From an uncultured Oscillospiraceae bacterium (GTDB taxonomy: Bacteria > Bacillota > Clostridia > Oscillospirales > Oscillospiraceae), in NCBI GenBank assembly GCA_947631805.1, contig CANRNA010000127.1:1-5527 (forward strand): a stretch of DNA of 5,527 nucleotides, written 5' to 3'. The notes beneath the pieces were generated by a model. It was not told the origin of the DNA and searched no databases. It saw nothing but the letters and a program-made list of their open reading frames with translations. The position numbers were made by a program, and so were the translations under genes. Below are positions 1 through 5,527 of this stretch, in pieces (positions within the stretch are counted from its first letter, which is position 1; each line of letters opens with the position of its first letter).

Positions 1-996
1 TTTGACACCGCGTGGATGTACTGCGGCTTCAAGAGCGAGGACGCCGTCAAGGAGGTCCTGGTGGACCGCTATCCCAGAGACAGCTTCACCCTGGCCAGCA
101 AGCTCCATTCCGGCTTTTTTGACTCCCTGGAGGACCGGGACCGGATATTCGACGAGCAGCGCCGGAAGACAGGGGCGGAGTATTTCGACTATTATCTGCT
201 CCACGGCATCGAGGCGGACAGCTATCCCAAGTACGAGAAATACGACTGCTTCAACTGGATACTGGACAAAAAGGTCCGTGGATTGGTGCGCCATGCCGGA
301 TTCTCCTTCCATGACAGCCCGGAGCTGCTGGACAGGATACTGACCGAGCACCCGGAGATGGAGTTCGTGCAGATACAGCTGAACTATCTGGACTGGGAGA
401 GCGAGTGGGTCCAGTCCAGGGCCTGCTATGAGGTGTGCGTGCGCCACGGAAAGCCCGTCATCGTCATGGAGCCGGTGAAGGGCGGCACCCTGGCCAAGCT
501 GCCGGAGGCGGCGGAGGCACTTTTGAAGGGCCGCGACCCGGCGGCGTCCATCCCCTCCTGGGCGGTGCGGTTTGCCGCGTCGCTGGACAATGTGATGGTG
601 GTGCTCTCGGGCATGAGCGATATGGCCCAGATGCTGGACAACACCGGCTTTATGGAGGACTTCAAGCCCCTCACCGAGACGGAAAAGGCCATGCTGGCCC
701 AGGCGGCGGACATCATCAACAAGAAGATCGCCATCCCCTGCACCGGCTGCTCCTACTGCACGGAGGGCTGCCCCATGCACATCGCCATCCCCCGTTATTT
801 CTCTCTGTACAACGAGCAGATGCGGGAGGCGGAGGACAAGGGCTGGTCCAGCAACTTCACCTCCTACGAGCTTTTGACGAAGAGTTTCGGCAAGCCGGGG
901 GACTGCATCGCCTGCGGCCAGTGCGAGGGCGTGTGCCCCCAGCATCTGCCCATCATAGAGAATTTGAAGGCCGTGGCCGGGGTGTTCGGCCAATGA
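1..996 (+). CDS. Aldo/keto reductase with two C-terminal [4Fe-4S] motifs, 5'-truncated by the window edge
   Basis: 331 residues are visible; the frame is open at base 1, so the true start lies upstream. Numbering from the first visible residue, the aldo/keto reductase catalytic tetrad can be read: Asp2 and Tyr7 in FDTAWMY, Lys34 in ASKLH, and His68 in YYLLHG. In this fold the Asp normally lies near residue 50, so roughly 45-55 N-terminal residues are missing. VIVMEPVKGGTLA (about 150-162) is typical of the Fe-S subgroup (COG1453-like). Two ferredoxin-type motifs follow: Cys247/250/253/257 and Cys302/305/308/312, each CxxCxxCxxxCP. The protein is therefore probably a cytoplasmic NAD(P)H-dependent oxidoreductase able to pass electrons through the clusters; its substrate is unknown. 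The permease gene starts 16 bases after the TGA stop, which suggests co-transcription with the importer. Family assignment is firm; physiological role is not. Confidence 0.93.
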   Translation, partial: FDTAWMYCGFKSEDAVKEVLVDRYPRDSFTLASKLHSGFFDSLEDRDRIFDEQRRKTGAEYFDYYLLHGIEADSYPKYEKYDCFNWILDKKVRGLVRHAGFSFHDSPELLDRILTEHPEMEFVQIQLNYLDWESEWVQSRACYEVCVRHGKPVIVMEPVKGGTLAKLPEAAEALLKGRDPAASIPSWAVRFAASLDNVMVVLSGMSDMAQMLDNTGFMEDFKPLTETEKAMLAQAADIINKKIAIPCTGCSYCTEGCPMHIAIPRYFSLYNEQMREAEDKGWSSNFTSYELLTKSFGKPGDCIACGQCEGVCPQHLPIIENLKAVAGVFGQ

Positions 997-998
997 GC

Positions 999-1006
999 GG
1001 AGGGAG
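999..1006 (+). promoter_or_regulatory. Ribosome binding site that fixes the TTG start of the permease
   Basis: GGAGGGAG ends six bases before the TTG at 1013, which is ideal spacing. No ATG or GTG lies in the permease frame between this site and the conserved region, so it decides the rare start codon. The ATG at 993 is in another frame and stops after seven codons. Confidence 0.7.
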
Positions 1007-1012
1007 CGGACG

Positions 1013-1696
1013 TTGAGCGGACGGGTCATTGATATCCTCATATCCTCCTTTCCCCGCATTTTGGGCCAGGGGCTGATGGTCACCATCCCTCTGACGGTGA
1101 TATCCTTCGCCCTGGCGCTGGTCATCGCCGTGGTGTGCGCCATGGTGCAGATCGCCAACATCCGGGGGCTGAAGCAGCTGGTGCGGTTTTACATCTGGAT
1201 CATCCGGGGCACGCCGCTGCTGGTGCAGCTGTATCTGGTCTATTTCGGCCTGCCGGACCTGGGGCTGATGGTCCCGGCCTTTCCCAGCGCGGTGATCGTG
1301 TTTGCCCTGAACGAGGGGGCCTACTGCGCCGAGACCGTGCGGGCGGCCATCGAGGCGGTGCCCAAAGGCCAGATGGAGGCGGGCTACTGCGTGGGCATGA
1401 GCTATGTGCAGATCATGCGGCGCATCGTGCTGCCCCAGGCGTTCCGCACCGCGTTCCCGCCCCTGTCCAACTCCCTTATCAGCATGGTCAAGGACACCTC
1501 CCTGGCCGCCAACATCACCGTCACGGAGATGTTCATGGCCACCCAGCGGGTGGTGGGCCGGACCTATGAGGCCCTGGCGCTTTACTCGGAGGTGGCGGTC
1601 ATCTATCTGCTGTTCTGCACGGTCATCACCAAGCTCCAGGCAGTGGGGGAGCGGAAACTGAACGCGATGAACGGGGGCAACGTGATCCGTGCTTGA
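1013..1696 (+). CDS. Amino-acid ABC transporter permease (HisM/TcyB-like, probable cystine or polar amino acid importer)
   Basis: A 227-residue inner-membrane permease of the polar amino acid uptake family. Hydrophobic segments lie at about 16-46, 58-80, 88-107, 146-165 and 188-208, fitting the usual five-helix plan. Family motifs are IIRGTPLLVQL (63-73), AYCAETVRAAI (103-113), the cytoplasmic EAA loop from Glu122 to Pro141 (EAG...G...ILP-type, ending VLPQA), and MVKDTSLAANITVTE (from 158). The EAA loop docks on the ATPase encoded next. As only one permease gene is present, a homodimer is likely. The wording of the motifs most resembles TcyB/YecS cystine permeases, by memory of the family rather than by search. 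Start is TTG, chosen from the ribosome binding site at 999-1006. Its 3' end overlaps the ATPase gene by eight bases. Family is near certain; substrate is inferred. Confidence 0.95.
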   Translation: MSGRVIDILISSFPRILGQGLMVTIPLTVISFALALVIAVVCAMVQIANIRGLKQLVRFYIWIIRGTPLLVQLYLVYFGLPDLGLMVPAFPSAVIVFALNEGAYCAETVRAAIEAVPKGQMEAGYCVGMSYVQIMRRIVLPQAFRTAFPPLSNSLISMVKDTSLAANITVTEMFMATQRVVGRTYEALALYSEVAVIYLLFCTVITKLQAVGERKLNAMNGGNVIRA

Positions 1697-2432
1697 GATA
1701 AAGGGACTGAAAAAGACCATCGGCGGCAGCGAGATATTGAAGGGCGTGGACTTGGCCATCGGCAAGGGAGACGTGATGGCGGTGCTGGGCCCCTCCGGCG
1801 GGGGGAAGACCACCCTTCTGCGGTGCCTGAATTATCTGGAAAAGGCGGACGCGGGGGAGATGACCTTCCTGGGCCAGCGGATGGATATGCCCGGCATGTC
1901 CCGGCGGGATATCGCCGCCTATCGGCGGCACACCGCCTTCGTGTTCCAGAGCTACAACCTGTTTTCCAACAAGACCGCCCTGCAAAACGTCACCGAGGGG
2001 CTCATCGTGGCCCGGAAGATGGAGAAGGCCCAGGCGGAGGAGCGGGCGCTGGCGGCCCTGGAACGGGTGGGCCTGGCGGACAAGCGGGATTCCTATCCCA
2101 ATCAGCTCTCCGGCGGCCAGCAGCAGCGGGTGGCCATCGCCCGGGCGGTGGCCGGGGAGCCGGATGTGATATTTCTGGACGAACCCACCTCGGCCCTGGA
2201 CCCGGAGCTCATCGGCGGGGTGCTGGAGGTCATACGCCAGCTGGCCGAGGACGGCATGACCATGATCATTGTCACCCACGAGGTGAATTTCGCCCGGCAT
2301 GTGTCCACCAAGGTGCTGTTCATGGACGAGGGCCGGGCATTGGCCATGGCCCCCACGGGGGAGTTTTTTCAAGAGCAAAAACTGGAGCGGATACAGACCT
2401 TTTTCCGCTCCTTGGATAGAAAGGAAGGATAA
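1689..2432 (+). CDS. Amino-acid ABC transporter ATP-binding protein (TcyC/GlnQ-like)
   Basis: A 247-residue cytoplasmic ATPase, normal length for the family, that powers the importer. It shows Walker A GPSGGGKT (34-41), Q-loop Gln87 in VFQSYNLF, signature LSGGQQQR (140-147), Walker B VIFLDEP (160-166), D-loop SALD (168-171) and switch His197 in [21 protein letters not shown] (94-110) is typical of TcyC/TcyN-type cystine importers, which supports cystine or a related amino acid as substrate. The GTG start overlaps the permease stop region by eight bases; an in-frame TGA at 1683-1685 rules out any earlier start, and the conserved N-terminus leaves no later one. The ribosome binding site (GGGGG near 1673-1677) is weak, so translation may depend on coupling to the permease. 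The A-loop aromatic residue expected before Gly12 is Ile11 instead. Family is certain; substrate is inferred. Confidence 0.96.
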   Translation: MLEIKGLKKTIGGSEILKGVDLAIGKGDVMAVLGPSGGGKTTLLRCLNYLEKADAGEMTFLGQRMDMPGMSRRDIAAYRRHTAFVFQSYNLFSNKTALQNVTEGLIVARKMEKAQAEERALAALERVGLADKRDSYPNQLSGGQQQRVAIARAVAGEPDVIFLDEPTSALDPELIGGVLEVIRQLAEDGMTMIIVTHEVNFARHVSTKVLFMDEGRALAMAPTGEFFQEQKLERIQTFFRSLDRKEG

Positions 2433-2434
2433 AT

Positions 2435-3232
2435 ATGAAAAAGAAGCTCGCGCTGGTGCTGGCGCTCATCCTGTGCGCCGGGCTCATGGCAGGGTTCACG
2501 GACAAGCCGGAGGACGCCCTGAGCCAGATCAGGGACAGGGGCGCGCTCATTATCGCCATGGAGGGGACCTGGTCCCCCTGGACCTACCACGACGAGAACG
2601 ACGAGCTGGTGGGCTACGACGTAGAGGTGGGCCGCTGTATCGCCGAGCACCTGGGCGTGGAGGCCTGGTTCGTAGAGAGCGAGTGGAGCGGCCTGTTCGC
2701 CGGACTGGACTCCGGCCGCTACGACCTGGTCATCAACGGGGTGGACATCACCGACGAGCGCAGCGAGAAGTATGACTTCTCCGACCCCTACGCCTACGAC
2801 CGCACGGCGCTGGTGGTCCGGGAGGACAACGAGGACATCACCTCCTTTGAGGACCTGAAGGGGAAGACCACCTCCAACAGCATCGGCAGCACCTATATGG
2901 AGCTGGCGGAGGACTACGGCGCCACCTGCGAGGGCGTGGAATCTCTGGGCGAGACCATGCAGATGGTCCGGTCCGGCCGGGTGGACGCCACGCTGAACGC
3001 GGAGTCGTCCGTGGCCGATTACTTCAACGCCCAGCCCGACGCGCCGCTGAAGATCGTGGCCTATACGGAGCAGGCCAACCACATCGCCATCCCCATGCGC
3101 AAGGGGGAGGAGACCGCCAGCCTGTTGGAGGCCGTCAACGAGGCCATCGCGGCCATGCGGGAGGACGGCACCCTCGCCGAGCTGAGCGAGAAATACTTCG
3201 GCGCGGACATCACCCAGGTACCCGAGGGCTGA
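2435..3232 (+). CDS. Amino-acid ABC transporter substrate-binding protein (cystine/polar amino acid family)
   Basis: A 265-residue extracytoplasmic binding protein that delivers ligand to the permease. A signal peptide (KKK at 2-4, hydrophobic 5-20) leads into a type 2 periplasmic-binding fold. Motifs include EGTWSPWTYHD (43-53), GYDVEVG (60-66), GRYDLVINGV (94-103), ITDERSEKYDFSDPY (105-119, Arg109 being the expected carboxylate-binding residue), SFEDLKGK (137-144) and SGRVDATLN (180-188). The EGT...TYHD and KLAEKYGA-like pattern matches cystine-binding relatives such as TcyA/TcyJ. The ATG is preceded by AAGGAAGG at 2421-2428 with six-base spacing, two bases after the ATPase stop. Two oddities: no canonical lipobox is present, with Phe21 where Cys would be expected, and Ala189 replaces the Asp that usually binds the ligand amino group. 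Family is firm; cystine is a reasoned guess. Confidence 0.94.
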   Translation: MKKKLALVLALILCAGLMAGFTDKPEDALSQIRDRGALIIAMEGTWSPWTYHDENDELVGYDVEVGRCIAEHLGVEAWFVESEWSGLFAGLDSGRYDLVINGVDITDERSEKYDFSDPYAYDRTALVVREDNEDITSFEDLKGKTTSNSIGSTYMELAEDYGATCEGVESLGETMQMVRSGRVDATLNAESSVADYFNAQPDAPLKIVAYTEQANHIAIPMRKGEETASLLEAVNEAIAAMREDGTLAELSEKYFGADITQVPEG

Positions 3233-3254
3233 GCTTGCGCCCACAGAGAAATGC

Positions 3255-3285
3255 TTTCAGGCAGTCCCGCCGGGACTGCCTGAAA
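3255..3285 (+). terminator. Perfect 15-base-arm inverted repeat after the importer operon, probable terminator or 3'-end hairpin
   Basis: The left arm 3255-3269 (TTTCAGGCAGTCCCG) is the exact reverse complement of 3271-3285, with one central base; in RNA this gives a stem of about 14 pairs closed by a three-base loop. It starts 22 bases after the binding-protein stop and lies before the next transcription unit, a typical terminator position. However, no U-tract follows the stem on either strand: the + strand continues AAAACTATG-like from the arm's end, and the minus strand continues GCATTTC. It may thus be an atypical terminator, an RNA 3'-end stabiliser or a protein-binding site. Confidence 0.5.
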
Positions 3286-3341
3286 ACTATGAAAACGTGA
3301 AAATTTCATGATTCGGACACAAACGGCCGGGGAAATGGGTG

Positions 3342-3347
3342 TAGAAT
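3342..3347 (+). promoter_or_regulatory. Possible -10 box for the GldA/F/G-like operon
   Basis: TAGAAT matches the TATAAT consensus at five of six positions and lies 29 bases before the ATG at 3377, leaving room for a short leader with the ribosome binding site. It follows an AT-rich stretch (3281-3315) that stands out in GC-rich DNA. No convincing -35 box sits 16-18 bases upstream; the nearest TTGACA-like run, CGGACA at 3314-3319, has a 22-base spacer. The call is weak. Confidence 0.28.
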
Positions 3348-3376
3348 AGGGGACAGCGGCCAAAGGAGGCGGGTAT

Positions 3377-4378
3377 ATGATCCAGGTGAGCCACTTGACA
3401 AAGCGATACGGCAGCCAGACGGCGGTGGAGGATCTGAACTTCACCGTGGAGAAGGGCGCGGTATACGGCTTTCTCGGCCCCAACGGGGCGGGGAAGACCA
3501 CGACCATGAACATCCTCACCGGGTGCCTTGCCGCCACGGAGGGGCAGGTCACCATCGGCGGGTACGATATATTCGAGCAGCCCCTGCAGGCCAAGGGGCT
3601 GGTGGGCTATCTGCCGGAGCAGCCCCCTCTCTACATGGGCATGACCCCCCGGGAGTACCTGTCCTTCGTGGCCAGGGCCAAGGGCGTGCCCATCCGGAAG
3701 CTGGACGACCAACTGGACTACGTGATGGGCGTGGCCGGTGTGGAGCAGGTGGCGGACAGGCTCATCCGCAATCTGTCCAAGGGCTACCGCCAGCGGGTGG
3801 GCATCGCCCAGGCCCTGCTGGGGGAGCCCCAGGTCATCATTCTGGACGAGCCCACGGTGGGGCTGGACCCCCTGCAGATCGTGGAGATACGCCAGCTCAT
3901 CCGGTCCCTGGGCCGGGAGCGGACGGTGATACTGTCCACCCACATCCTCAGCGAGGTGCAGACGGTCTGCGACCGGGTGCTGATGATACACAAAGGGCGC
4001 CTCGTCGCCAGCGGCACGCCGGAGGAGCTGGAGCGGCAGTTCGCCGGGAAGGTCACCTACCGCCTGACGGTGAAGGCCGGTCCCCGGGAGGCCCGGGAGG
4101 CCGTGGAGCCGGTCCCAGGCGTGACGGAGGTGACGGCCCGCCAGGGGGAGGGCGACCGCGCGGAGCTGACGGTGAGCGCCTCGGACACGGGGCCGGATAT
4201 GGACGAGCGGCTGAGCTTCGCCCTGAGCGATAAGCGCATCCCCGTGCTGCGGCTGGAGCGGGAGCAGGCCAGTCTGGAGGACGTATTTTTGGCTCTGGCC
4301 CAGTCCGACCCCGGCCCGGCGGGCGGCGGGGAGAAAAAGGCCCGGCGCATCCGGAGAGGGAAGGAGGAGCGGTCATGA
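3377..4378 (+). CDS. ABC-2 type transporter ATP-binding protein (GldA-like)
   Basis: A 333-residue cytoplasmic ATPase that would energise the permease encoded next. It shows an A-loop Tyr11, Walker A GPNGAGKT (34-41), the family-typical VGYLPEQPPLY (76-86, Q-loop), signature LSKGYRQR (133-140), Walker B VIILDEP (153-159), D-loop VGLD (161-164) and switch His189 in STHIL. After the nucleotide-binding domain, a C-terminal region of about 100 residues ends in SLEDVFLAL, common in ABC-2 ATPases, and then a very basic Gly/Arg/Lys tail (about 313-333). The ATG follows AAGGAGG at 3363-3369 with seven-base spacing, so the start is secure. The stop overlaps the permease start as ATGA. Similarity to GldA is by motif and by neighbours. 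The transported substrate is unknown; export or membrane remodelling is more likely than uptake for this class. Confidence 0.94.
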   Translation: MIQVSHLTKRYGSQTAVEDLNFTVEKGAVYGFLGPNGAGKTTTMNILTGCLAATEGQVTIGGYDIFEQPLQAKGLVGYLPEQPPLYMGMTPREYLSFVARAKGVPIRKLDDQLDYVMGVAGVEQVADRLIRNLSKGYRQRVGIAQALLGEPQVIILDEPTVGLDPLQIVEIRQLIRSLGRERTVILSTHILSEVQTVCDRVLMIHKGRLVASGTPEELERQFAGKVTYRLTVKAGPREAREAVEPVPGVTEVTARQGEGDRAELTVSASDTGPDMDERLSFALSDKRIPVLRLEREQASLEDVFLALAQSDPGPAGGGEKKARRIRRGKEERS

Positions 4379-5247
4379 CGGCGATATACGAGCGGGAGCT
4401 GGACAGCCAGCTCAACGGTCTGACCGGCTACCTTTATGGGGCGCTGGTGCTGCTGTTCGCGGGCATCTATGTGATGGTCTACAGCCTGGAGGGCTCCCCA
4501 GACTTCACCAGCGTGCTCTACAGCATGACCTTCATATTGCTGATAGCGGTGCCGCTGCTGACCATGCGGACCATCGCCGAGGAGCGGCACCAGAGGACAG
4601 ACCAGCTGCTCTACAGCCTGCCTCTGAGCATGACGCGCATCGTGCTGGGCAAGTATTTCGCCCTGCTGACGGTGATGGCCATGCCCCTGGCGCTGGTGTG
4701 CGTCTATCCCCTGGTGCTCAACGCCCTGACCACCGCCGGAGGCGTGGCGCTGAAAAGCGCCTACGGGGCCATCGCGGCCTTCTTCTTCCTGGGGGCGGCT
4801 CTGGCGGCCATCGGTCTTTTCATCTCCAGCCTGATGGAGAACGTGGGCCTGGCGGCGGGGGCGTGCTTCGTGGTGATGCTGCTGCTGTATTTTCTCACCC
4901 CCCTGGCGGGATATATATCCTCCTCGGCGGTGGTGTCCCTCATATCCTTCACGGTGCTGATGGCCCTGTTCGGCTTCATCCTGTGGCGGCTGACCCGCCA
5001 CGGGGGCGTGGCCGTGGGGTTGTCCCTGGCCCTGGAGGGGGCGCTGGGGGCGTGCTATCTGCTCTGGCCAGACCGGTTCAGCGGCCTTTTTGTCCAGATC
5101 GTGGAGCAGCTGGCCGTTTTCGACAGGTTCGACAACTTCGCCTATGATATATTCGACATACGGGCCCTGGTCTATTATGTGACAGTGGCGGGGGTGTTCC
5201 TGTTCCTCACGGTCCAGTCCATGGAGCGCAGGAGGTGGGCGTCATGA
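4375..5247 (+). CDS. ABC-2 family membrane permease (GldF-like)
   Basis: A 290-residue integral membrane protein. Hydrophobic segments are seen at about 17-37, 47-63, 92-116, 128-152, 157-178, 185-204, 211-225 and 262-280; the exact count of helices is uncertain. The hallmark is PLLTMRTIAEERHQRTDQLL (60-79), then YSLPLS and IVLGKY, the cytoplasmic coupling region of ABC-2/GldF permeases that contacts the ATPase. The C-terminus (FDRFDNFAYDIFDIRALVYY, ending in a helix and RRRW) also matches the GldF pattern. The ATG overlaps the ATPase stop by four bases and is preceded by AAGGAGGAG at 4361-4369, so translation is coupled and efficient. Its own stop overlaps the next start in the same way. It should pair with the upstream ATPase and the GldG-like protein downstream. 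What it moves is unknown. Confidence 0.92.
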   Translation: MTAIYERELDSQLNGLTGYLYGALVLLFAGIYVMVYSLEGSPDFTSVLYSMTFILLIAVPLLTMRTIAEERHQRTDQLLYSLPLSMTRIVLGKYFALLTVMAMPLALVCVYPLVLNALTTAGGVALKSAYGAIAAFFFLGAALAAIGLFISSLMENVGLAAGACFVVMLLLYFLTPLAGYISSSAVVSLISFTVLMALFGFILWRLTRHGGVAVGLSLALEGALGACYLLWPDRFSGLFVQIVEQLAVFDRFDNFAYDIFDIRALVYYVTVAGVFLFLTVQSMERRRWAS

Positions 5248-5527
5248 GCGGCTTTCTCCAAAAGCTCCGGGCCTCCTTCAGGACCCGCGCCTGGCGGGCG
5301 GGGGCCTACAGCGTGTTCGCGGCGGTGATCGTCATCGCCATCGGAGTGGTGGCGAATCTGGCGGTGAACGCCCTGCCCGCGTCTGTCACCCAGCTGGACA
5401 TGACTACCGGGGGGCTCTACACCATCTCCCAGGGCACGGAGCAGATGGCCGCCGCCCTGGACGAGGACGTGGACATCTATTGGCTGGTCCAGGACGGGTA
5501 TGAGAACCACACCATCGAGCAGGTGCT
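5244..5527 (+). CDS. GldG-like auxiliary protein of the ABC-2 system, N-terminal part, cut by the window end
   Basis: 94 codons are visible from an ATG that overlaps the permease stop as ATGA and follows a near-perfect AGGAGGTG at 5230-5237 with six-base spacing. A basic start (about residues 8-19, rich in Arg and Lys) leads into one hydrophobic helix (about 20-45). Then comes TQLDMTTGGLYTISQGTEQM (49-68), matching the LDLT...YTLS signature of the GldG/intermembrane-phospholipid-transport-like auxiliary family, and an early beta strand DVDIYWLV (75-82). This suggests a single N-terminal membrane anchor with a large extracytoplasmic domain, followed beyond the window by a further membrane helix near the C-terminus, as in GldG. 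The protein would be the third component of the ATPase-permease complex. The call rests on a short fragment plus gene order, so the subfamily is likely but not certain. Confidence 0.85.
   Translation, partial: MSGFLQKLRASFRTRAWRAGAYSVFAAVIVIAIGVVANLAVNALPASVTQLDMTTGGLYTISQGTEQMAAALDEDVDIYWLVQDGYENHTIEQV

Noticed and set aside
435..1016. Alternative + strand frame over the reductase gene, with similar ones at 1135-1569, 1823-2419, 3523-4233 and 4698-5147
   Set aside because: Low-complexity Arg/Gly/His/Pro-rich translations in the wrong frame of conserved genes.
953..1813. Long open frame on the minus strand opposite the permease and ATPase genes, and similar long minus-strand frames at 2369-3244, 3287-3991 and 4057-5001
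   Set aside because: Their products are rich in His, Gly, Gln, Arg and Pro with no recognisable domain, as expected when a GC-rich gene is read on its opposite strand. All lie over well-supported + strand genes.
3251..3283. Ten-codon ATG frame across the palindrome, like a leader peptide of an attenuator
   Set aside because: No good ribosome binding site, no run of a regulatory amino acid, and the hairpin covers the frame itself.
3566..3576. GATATATTCGA, repeated at 5146-5156
   Set aside because: Both copies are in-frame Asp-Ile-Phe codons using the locally common ATA codon, so no repeat element is needed.
4313..4378. Basic C-terminal tail of the GldA-like ATPase as a possible RNA- or membrane-binding segment
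   Set aside because: Part of its composition comes from the purine-rich ribosome binding site of the next gene; no motif supports a function.
4909..4920. Twelve-base palindrome GGATATATATCC
   Set aside because: It lies in the permease gene as in-frame codons for Gly-Tyr-Ile-Ser and has no regulatory context; chance is the simplest explanation.

Overview
The window is about 5.5 kb of GC-rich DNA, clearly above 60% G+C by eye, and all coding is on the + strand. It is packed with genes and has one real intergenic gap (3233-3376). GC-rich coding, strong AGGAGG-type ribosome binding sites, stop/start overlaps, an Fe-S aldo/keto reductase of the anaerobe type, a TcyABC-like ABC importer and a GldA/F/G-like ABC cluster together suggest a strictly anaerobic Clostridia member, perhaps of the Oscillospiraceae type. 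This placement is inference, not something the sequence proves.

The left transcription unit (1-3232) starts with the 3' part of an aldo/keto reductase carrying two C-terminal [4Fe-4S] motifs. An amino-acid ABC importer of the polar amino acid/cystine type follows: permease (1013-1696, TTG start), ATPase (1689-2432, GTG start) and substrate-binding protein (2435-3232, ATG start). Gaps of 16 bases or less, or overlaps, join these genes, so they are probably one operon whose promoter lies upstream of the window. The importer would bring cystine or a similar amino acid into the cell. The reductase may work in linked redox metabolism, but nothing in the sequence proves that link.

The gap holds a 31-base perfect inverted repeat, then an AT-rich stretch, a weak promoter candidate and a strong ribosome binding site.

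The right transcription unit (3377 to beyond the end) encodes an ABC-2 type system: an ATPase (GldA-like), a membrane permease (GldF-like) and the start of a GldG-like membrane-anchored auxiliary protein. Both junctions are 4-base ATGA overlaps, so the three are translationally coupled. The family was named for gliding motility in Bacteroidetes; its role in Clostridia is not established.

The most unusual points are in the importer. The binding protein has Phe where a lipobox Cys is expected and Ala where relatives keep the ligand-binding Asp. The ATPase lacks the A-loop aromatic residue. The permease start sits in a short direct-repeat structure whose collapse would recreate an ATGA overlap. 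No RNA genes, mobile elements or CRISPR arrays were seen.
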